Shown: positions 1 through 6,057 of the stretch, in pieces
Numbering within the stretch: the stretch's first letter is position 1
How the letters are laid out: each line of letters starts with the position of its first letter
Origin: Chloroflexota bacterium
Lineage (GTDB): Bacteria > Chloroflexota > UBA11872 > VXNJ01
Assembly: GCA_026708165.1 (NCBI GenBank)
Contig: JAPOVO010000268.1
Location: 1 to 6,057, forward strand
Direction: 5' to 3'
DNA: 6,057 nucleotides
Translations under genes and position numbers: made by a program
Notes under the pieces: model-generated
Databases searched by the model: none
What the model saw: the letters and a program-made list of their open reading frames with translations, nothing else
Told to the model about the DNA's origin: nothing

Positions 1-123
1 CTGCACGGACCCGGCCGAGGACGGCCCCACGAGTGAAGGGGTTCCACTACACAAGGTCACGACTTGACCAGGCAAGAACTCCCGGGCCACGCGGGAAGCT
101 ATTTCTTCGGGGGACCACGGCAT
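1..123 (-). CDS. CoA-transferase subunit B, 5' part only (window edge)
   Basis: The first 41 codons of a gene that continues past the low-coordinate edge; too short to be obvious as an open frame. It begins MPWSPEEIASRVAREFLPGQ, which matches the typical N-terminus of the beta subunit of family I CoA-transferases (3-oxoacid, acetate or butyrate type): a start, 'EEIA.RVA', then a 'G..V.L..G.P.LV' loop. Here the loop reads VVTLCSGTPSLV where the family usually has something like VNLGIGxPTLV. The catalytic glutamate of this subunit lies further on and is not in the window, so activity cannot be judged. The ATG (complement of 121-123) comes 3 nt after the subunit A stop, with GGAGG 11 nt upstream, so the two subunits are probably translationally coupled. 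Identity rests on this short match plus the adjacent subunit A. The acyl-CoA substrate cannot be told from the sequence. Confidence 0.85.
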   Translation of the reverse strand, partial: MPWSPEEIASRVAREFLPGQVVTLCSGTPSLVGPSSAGSVQ

Positions 124-126
124 CGG

Positions 127-888
127 CTATTTCGCCTCCACAACCACGTCCACATAAACACCCGGCGTTTCTATCTCGTTGGGATCGAGGTCGCCAATCT
201 CATATAGCTCCTCGACCTCGGCTATTACGAGTTTGGTAGCAGCGGCGGCCATGACGGGATTGAGGTTTCGCGCAGTTCCGCGGTACGTCAAGTTCCCCCA
301 TCGATCACCCCTGAATGCGGTGATCAGAGCTACGTCAGCTGTCAGCGGCGTTTCCAACAGAAATCTCTTGCCATCGACCTCGACGATTCGCTTGCCGTCG
401 GCCATCGCGGTCCCCAGGCCTGTCGGCGTAAGGAATCCGCCCAGACCGGCGCCGCCGCACCGAATCCGCTCCGCTCGCGTCCCTTGGGGAAGAGTCTCGA
501 CTCGCAGTTCGCCGGCGCCGATCTTCCGTTGCATCACCAAGCCGGGTCCTATATGACTAGTCACGATCCGGCTCGTCAGACCCGCCGAGACGATTCGGCC
601 AACTCCCCGATCCAGCGAAGGGATGTCATTTGCGATGACCGCAAGATTACCGATGCGCTGCGCAACGACTTCGGTTATCAGAGAAGCGGGCGAACCGATA
701 TCGTGAAAGCCTCCGACCATCATGACGTCGCCGGACCGAACCTCGGCAACCGCCTTCTCAACGGTCGAGGTCTTGTCGAGCGCGCTTTTGGTGGGCGTCT
801 CCTTATTCCGGCGTTCCCGGCTCGATCCTCTGTCCCATGACTGCCTCGACCTCTTTCGACGAGAGTCCTTACTGCGTTCACCGGCCAT
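127..888 (-). CDS. CoA-transferase subunit A (3-oxoacid/acetate CoA-transferase type)
   Basis: The alpha subunit of a cytoplasmic two-subunit family I CoA-transferase, which moves CoA between a short-chain or 3-oxo acid and a CoA donor; the glutamate that carries the CoA is on the beta subunit. Counting from the ATG at 888 (253 aa), signature stretches are VGGF (58-61), ETLPQGT (131-137), the glycine-rich GGAGLGGFLTPTGLGT (145-160), TARNLNP (205-211) and DLDPNEIETPGVYVD (233-247). The core starts near residue 39. Residues 1-38 are an unusual Arg/Lys/Ser-rich extension (13 Arg or Lys in the first 35), whereas family members usually start just before the core. No ATG, GTG or TTG in frame lies closer to the core: an AAGGAG at 799-804 has no in-frame start at a usable distance. 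ATG 888 follows a GGGCGAG-like sequence; GTG 915 is an alternative start with no clear ribosome binding site. Subunit B follows after 3 nt. The specific substrate is unknown. Confidence 0.9.
   Translation of the reverse strand: MAGERSKDSRRKRSRQSWDRGSSRERRNKETPTKSALDKTSTVEKAVAEVRSGDVMMVGGFHDIGSPASLITEVVAQRIGNLAVIANDIPSLDRGVGRIVSAGLTSRIVTSHIGPGLVMQRKIGAGELRVETLPQGTRAERIRCGGAGLGGFLTPTGLGTAMADGKRIVEVDGKRFLLETPLTADVALITAFRGDRWGNLTYRGTARNLNPVMAAAATKLVIAEVEELYEIGDLDPNEIETPGVYVDVVVEAK
135..139 (-). promoter_or_regulatory. Ribosome binding site of CoA-transferase subunit B
   Basis: GGAGG on the minus strand inside the last codons of subunit A, 11 nt before the ATG at 123. The spacing is slightly long but the match is full, and it fixes the start of the partial subunit B gene. 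Confidence 0.6.
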
Positions 889-1023
889 TTGCTCGCCCCG
901 TATTCCCGTCTCCACAAGAGATGAAGCGATAGTCCCGCCGCAACTTCACCGGCCGAGCGCCCTAGTGAGGCTTAAGAAACACGCCAACGGCTTCGACGTG
1001 ACAAGAGCACACAAAACCGTGCG

Positions 1024-1452
1024 TCAAATCAACCGTCGCAAGAAACGGGCGGCAAGCCCCGATAGACCGAGAGCGATCCCGAACACCATCGCCGTTCGAG
1101 CGGTCAGAAGTGTCCGTACTTCACCGTGCACGGCTCCCCCGATAACGGCCAGTGAGAACACCTTGTTTGCTTCCACATATCCGCCTATGAGCCATTGAAT
1201 CATGCTGTTTTCGACACGCACGTGCGCGCCGCCTGTCGCCGTCGAATAGCTGTTCGTCAAATGCGTGGAGCTGCCGATCGCCGCCCCAACCGCGCTCGCT
1301 TGGACGCGTGCGGTATCGGTCTTGACGAATCCGAGCGCAGAGCATTTCGATTCGACAACCTCGGCCTTGACCTCTCGCGCGGCGGAGAAGCTGAGCTCGA
1401 CGGAGTCCGCCTTTACGCGGCCAACCGCTCCATTGCTTACGGATTCCTTCAC
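1024..1452 (-). CDS. Small 15-residue-repeat protein with C-terminal membrane segment, function unknown
   Basis: 142 aa; I cannot assign a function. The body is a degenerate repeat of about 15 residues. A 'V-K/x-A/x-D/E' position recurs at residues 13 (VKAD), 28 (VKAE), 43 (VKTD), about 58-59 (weak), 78 (VRVE), 93 (VEAN) and 108 (VHGE), with roughly 5 extra residues between the fourth and fifth units. Alternating small, hydrophobic and polar residues suggest stacked short beta-strands (solenoid-like), but this is inferred from the pattern only. Residues about 118-136 (TARTAMVFGIALGLSGLAA) form one hydrophobic segment followed by RFLRRLI, so the protein is probably anchored by its C-terminus with a basic cytoplasmic tail; no signal peptide is seen. 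I associate similar small anchored repeat proteins with Chloroflexota genomes. The start is GTG, chosen because GGAGG sits 5 nt upstream. It begins 15 nt after larC and is probably in the same transcript. The 135 nt to the next ATG hold no clear terminator or promoter. Confidence 0.75.
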   Translation of the reverse strand: MKESVSNGAVGRVKADSVELSFSAAREVKAEVVESKCSALGFVKTDTARVQASAVGAAIGSSTHLTNSYSTATGGAHVRVENSMIQWLIGGYVEANKVFSLAVIGGAVHGEVRTLLTARTAMVFGIALGLSGLAARFLRRLI

Positions 1453-1457
1453 CTGTT

Positions 1458-1462
1458 CCTCC
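1458..1462 (-). promoter_or_regulatory. Strong ribosome binding site of the repeat-protein gene
   Basis: GGAGG (within AGGGGAGGA on the minus strand) lies 5 nt before the GTG at 1452, in the 15-nt gap after the larC stop. It supports both the unusual GTG start and real translation of this otherwise unrecognised gene. Confidence 0.75.
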
Positions 1463-1467
1463 CCTGG

Positions 1468-2666
1468 CTAGTCGCCGACTGGGCCCGCTCGCGTTAGTTG
1501 CTCCAGTATCGCGTCACGAGCGTAGTCCATGACCCTCCGCAGCGGGACGCCAGTCTTCGCGGCCGCAGTGCGGCAGTCCTCATATTCCGGTGAAGCGTCG
1601 CGCACCCGACCGTTCAGAAACGAAACCTTAACACCCACGTCCCCCCAAGGAGTCGAGACGCTGCACGCGTCCCGTTCGAGCTTACGCCGTCGGGTTTCGT
1701 ACATTCGCACGCCAAGTGTGGGGGTTTCGGCGAAAAGCACATCGGTGAGTGGATCGACATTGTTCGGCTCCGCCAGCACCGTGAGCTTGCCGGCCGCCCT
1801 GCCCTTCTTCATAACGATAGGCGTAATGAACGCGTCAAGCGCCCCCCGGGCCAGAAGACTTTCCACAACGTATGCCTGCACGTCGGCGGGAATGTCGTCG
1901 AGATTGGTCTCGATCACGGTTATAACGTCCGATTCATCCGAAGATTCCGAGCGTCCTGTTACAACCCGCAAGACGTTCGGCAGATCGAAGTCTGCCGAGC
2001 CGGCTCCGTATCCGATCCTTTCCACCGTCATTGCTGGCAGCGGACCGAAGCTGGTGGCGGCAGAGGTGAGGACAAGCGAGCCGGTCGTCGTCAGAAACTC
2101 TCGATTGTCGCTCGTCGAATACACCGGTGCGCCAGCCTCCTGGGCTAGCAGCAGAGTGGCCATCCCCGGAACCGGTATCTTGCCGGCCAGCGTGTCCACG
2201 ACTCCCCCCCCCGTGTTGATGGGCGAGACCACAACCTCGTCGGCGTCGAGCCATTCGAGTCCGGCCGCCGCGCCGACGACGTCGAGAATGGAGTCGATGG
2301 CGCCTACTTCGTGGAAATGTATGTCTTCGACGGTTTCTCCGTGGACTTTGGCCTCAACACGCGCCAGCCGCTCGAACATTGAGCTGGCGCGATTCCTGAC
2401 CGAATCGTCAAGATCGCTGTCGTCAAGGATGGCCAGGATGTCCCGCAGCCCCCGATGTGCGTGATCGTGGGCCTCGATTTCGAACGAAACGCTCGTGGCC
2501 GCGACGGCGCCTTTCATCACGTTCTCTACGTTTACCCGATAGCCTCCAACCGCAACTTTCGAAAGCGTCGAAACCAGGTCCTCGACTGGCCACCCGGCGT
2601 CCACGAGCGCCCCGATGAACATATCGCCGCTCGCTCCCGAGAACGCCTGGAAATATGCGATCCTGC

Positions 2667-2670
<4 letters not shown>
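1468..2670 (-). CDS. larC: Nickel-pincer cofactor biosynthesis protein LarC (nickel insertase)
   Basis: LarC is the CTP-dependent cyclometallase that inserts nickel into the pyridinium bis-thiocarboxylate nucleotide made by LarB and LarE, the last step in building the cofactor of LarA-family racemases. From the ATG at 2670 the protein has 400 aa, full length. Visible features: FQAFSGASGDM (7-17), the histidine cluster HDHAHR (68-73), IHFHEVGAIDSILD (117-130), the INTGGGVVDT loop (151-160), GYGAGSADFDLPNVLR (220-235), IETNLDDIPADV (253-264, start of the LarC2 part), PIVMKKGRAAGK (284-295) and ETPTLGVRMYETRRRKLERD (315-334). The two halves, encoded in separate frames in Lactiplantibacillus plantarum, are one continuous frame here. 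The stretch EFLTTTG (191-197) has Thr where I recall Pro in the family (TPTG). An in-frame start 24 nt upstream was rejected: ATG 2670 overlaps the larB stop as ATGA, and the family sequence begins there. No ribosome binding site of its own is visible, so translational coupling to larB is likely. Confidence 0.95.
2204..2212 (-). repeat. Run of nine G in the larC coding strand
   Basis: Nine consecutive C on the plus strand (G9 in the mRNA) encode most of the Asn-Thr-Gly-Gly-Gly loop of LarC (residues 152-156). All three glycines could be written without a homopolymer. Such tracts are prone to slippage; a one-base change would throw the remaining two thirds of LarC out of frame. The frame is intact in this copy. 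Confidence 0.9.
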
Positions 2671-4854
<2,184 letters not shown>

Positions 4855-4856
4855 TA

Positions 4857-4871
4857 GCTGCCCTCGGCAGC
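4857..4871 (-). terminator. Short perfect hairpin, possible weak terminator
   Basis: GCTGCC and GGCAGC form a perfect 6-bp inverted repeat around a 3-nt loop. On the minus strand it is followed by TATATAC rather than a T run, so it is a poor intrinsic terminator. It could instead be a protein-binding dyad just upstream of the -10-like patch. Confidence 0.2.
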
Positions 4872-4910
4872 CCTTAGCCGGGTACAGCCCTTCCATGTTT
4901 CCAGCTACTG

Positions 4911-4932
4911 AACGCGGCGCGGGCCCGGCGTT
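4911..4932 (-). terminator. GC-rich dyad after the upstream gene, possible terminator
   Basis: AACGC and GCGTT arms enclose a GC-only loop containing the palindrome CGGGCCCG, 24 nt downstream of the stop of the 4956-6057 gene. The position suits transcription termination, but there is no T tract after it. Confidence 0.25.
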
Positions 4933-4955
4933 TCACCGCGTGCTGGAAGCCCGAA

Positions 4956-6057
4956 TCAGGAAACCACGCCAGGCAAGATGAAGTCCGCAGGAAAGATCGC
5001 CCGCTCCGGCTGGAGGACTTCACCGACCCTAAGCGGGAATACCGACTTGAAACTCTTGAAGGCTAGGTACGAGAGATATGGGAAGTTCCTGTCGCGCAAA
5101 AGATCGCCTAGCAACGCGGGCTTCACCGGCTGCAAGTCGTCATAGGGGTAGTACTCCAGTCCCGCCGCCTGGAAATACTGCCGGATCATCGCTGTGTCTG
5201 TCCCAGGTATGGTCAAGTTCGCAAGTGGATGGTTGTCATACCGCGCGTCCGTCTTCGGATAGCCGAACGACTTGATGCCGCCCAGCGCGTCGAAGAAGTC
5301 CAGGAATCCGACCTCCGTGCCTTCGATCGCGTAGTTCGATACTCGGTGTCCCCAAGTCCACAACGGAACGCCAGGCTGCTCGCTCACCAGCGCCGACTCC
5401 ACCCCCAGATCCGGCGCGCCGCCCGCACCGCCGCCTATGTAGTCCCAGGCCAGCCGGCGCTCGGTCACCCACGGATCATTGCGATACACGTTCGGATGGC
5501 AGTCCACGACACCCCGCTGGTAATACTGCGTCAGTGTCCACGGGCGTTCTTCAAACACTTCCGAAATCGCGTAGCCCCAACGGGTCAGCCCGCCGGTCTC
5601 GTCGTAGTGTTTCAAAAACTCGCATTTGACTACGGTCCCATCGGGCAGTGTCAGCGTCAAATCAGGAATATTGTGCGCCAGGTGCACGTCCGGCACCGTG
5701 TACCGCACCCGCTCTACTCGCAGCCAGAGGGTGGACAGCGTCGCATACGGTACGGGCGCCAACACTAGCTGCTGGCTTTGCCCCGATTGCTCGGTCTGCT
5801 CCTCTGTGGGGGCCTCGGTTAGATTCACGTAGCGACTGGCCGGCCGTTCCGCCGTTTGGTCGCTGTCGGCGGCCACCGTGAGAATGATGCCCGGCAGGTG
5901 CATCTGCTGCACCGGGCCAAAGCTGCCCGTTACCTCGACCGACGCGCCCGCTGCCAGGTCGCTCAGCGATTGCCACTCCCCGTTGAAGGCTACGTCACGC
6001 CATCTCAGACCCGTCATGAGGGCTTCCGTGTTGTTCGTGATGGTTACCTTGAAGACC
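4956..6057 (-). CDS. Probable secreted protein with two LGFP-like repeats, 3' part (start outside window)
   Basis: The frame is open to the window edge, so this is a C-terminal fragment of at least 366 aa. The ATG at 6017 is unlikely to be the start, because the 13 codons before it (VFKVTITNNTEAL) continue a beta-sandwich domain of the kind found in extracellular proteins. Numbering from that Met: beta-sandwich up to about 50, a Glu/Gln/Thr-rich linker (51-83), then a strand-rich region. Two degenerate repeats follow. The first, about 133-175, has FLKHYDETGGLTRWGYAISE then TQYYQRGVVDCHP. The second, about 239-306, has LDFFDALGGIKSFGYPKTDA then RQYFQAAGLEYYPY and a PVKPALLGDLL ending. This 'F...GG...FGYP...QYF....E.P' pattern resembles the LGFP-like repeats common in Chloroflexota cell-surface or secreted proteins, often thought to bind cell-wall or sugar ligands. 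No catalytic motif is visible. The gene is separated from eno by 236 nt and is probably a different transcription unit. Confidence 0.8.
   Translation of the reverse strand, partial: VFKVTITNNTEALMTGLRWRDVAFNGEWQSLSDLAAGASVEVTGSFGPVQQMHLPGIILTVAADSDQTAERPASRYVNLTEAPTEEQTEQSGQSQQLVLAPVPYATLSTLWLRVERVRYTVPDVHLAHNIPDLTLTLPDGTVVKCEFLKHYDETGGLTRWGYAISEVFEERPWTLTQYYQRGVVDCHPNVYRNDPWVTERRLAWDYIGGGAGGAPDLGVESALVSEQPGVPLWTWGHRVSNYAIEGTEVGFLDFFDALGGIKSFGYPKTDARYDNHPLANLTIPGTDTAMIRQYFQAAGLEYYPYDDLQPVKPALLGDLLRDRNFPYLSYLAFKSFKSVFPLRVGEVLQPERAIFPADFILPGVVS

Noticed and set aside
803..838. An 11-codon frame (MGQRIEPGTPE, then TAA) just before the AAGGAG in subunit A
   Set aside because: Considered as a leader peptide coupled to a later start, but no start codon follows the AAGGAG at usable spacing, so it is probably chance.
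720..917. A second minus-strand frame over the start of CoA-transferase subunit A
   Set aside because: Overlaps the supported subunit A frame; Arg/Pro-rich with no family match. It was considered as evidence for a frameshift near the N-terminus, but no conserved sequence continues into it.
916..1023. The gap between the repeat protein and CoA-transferase subunit A, as promoter or terminator
   Set aside because: TTGTCA is present but has no matching -10 box, and the only inverted repeat (GCAC/GTGC) is 4 bp with no T tract.
1529..2464. A 311-codon open frame on the plus strand
   Set aside because: Lies wholly antisense to larC, is Ser/Thr/Arg-rich with no recognisable motif, and is expected from GC-rich codon bias on the opposite strand.
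5229..5768. A 179-codon open frame on the plus strand
   Set aside because: Antisense to the LGFP-like repeat protein; Arg/His/Gln-rich, no motif.

Overview
This window (about 60% GC) looks like chromosomal DNA of a Chloroflexota bacterium, possibly Dehalococcoidia-like. That placement is an inference. It rests on a secreted-type protein with two degenerate LGFP-like 'GG..FGYP...QYF' repeats and a small C-terminally anchored 15-residue-repeat protein, both of styles I associate with Chloroflexota. No rRNA or other phylogenetic marker is present to confirm it. Every supported gene lies on the minus strand, so transcription runs from high to low coordinates.

Layout in transcription order: (1) 6057-4956, the 3' part of a large, probably extracytoplasmic protein of unknown function, open at the window edge. 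(2) 4955-4720, an intergenic region with two GC-rich dyads, an AT-rich -10-like patch and three copies of a GGRAATCCAG motif in the enolase leader. (3) 4719-3415, enolase (eno). (4) 3422-2667, larB, overlapping eno by 8 nt. (5) 2670-1468, larC, overlapping larB by the 4-nt ATGA. (6) 1452-1024, a 142-residue repeat protein with a C-terminal membrane segment, 15 nt after larC and behind a strong ribosome binding site. (7) 888-127, CoA-transferase subunit A. (8) 123-1, the first 41 codons of CoA-transferase subunit B, starting 3 nt after the subunit A stop and cut by the window edge.

The junctions from eno to the small repeat protein are overlapping or nearly so, which suggests one operon. LarB (NaAD carboxylase/hydrolase) and LarC (CTP-dependent nickel insertase) are the first and last steps in making the nickel-pincer nucleotide cofactor of lactate racemase and other LarA-family racemases/epimerases. 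LarE (sulfur insertion) and a LarA-type apoenzyme are not in the window. Enolase and the CoA-transferase are central carbon and acyl-CoA enzymes, so the neighbourhood is metabolic rather than mobile or defensive. I see no tRNA, rRNA, CRISPR, insertion sequence or phage feature.

The items most worth a second look are the 15-residue repeat protein next to the cofactor genes, a run of nine G in the larC coding strand, the three-copy motif in the eno leader, and the long basic N-terminal extension of CoA-transferase subunit A. No wholly new system is evident; most of the window is recognisable housekeeping and cofactor metabolism.
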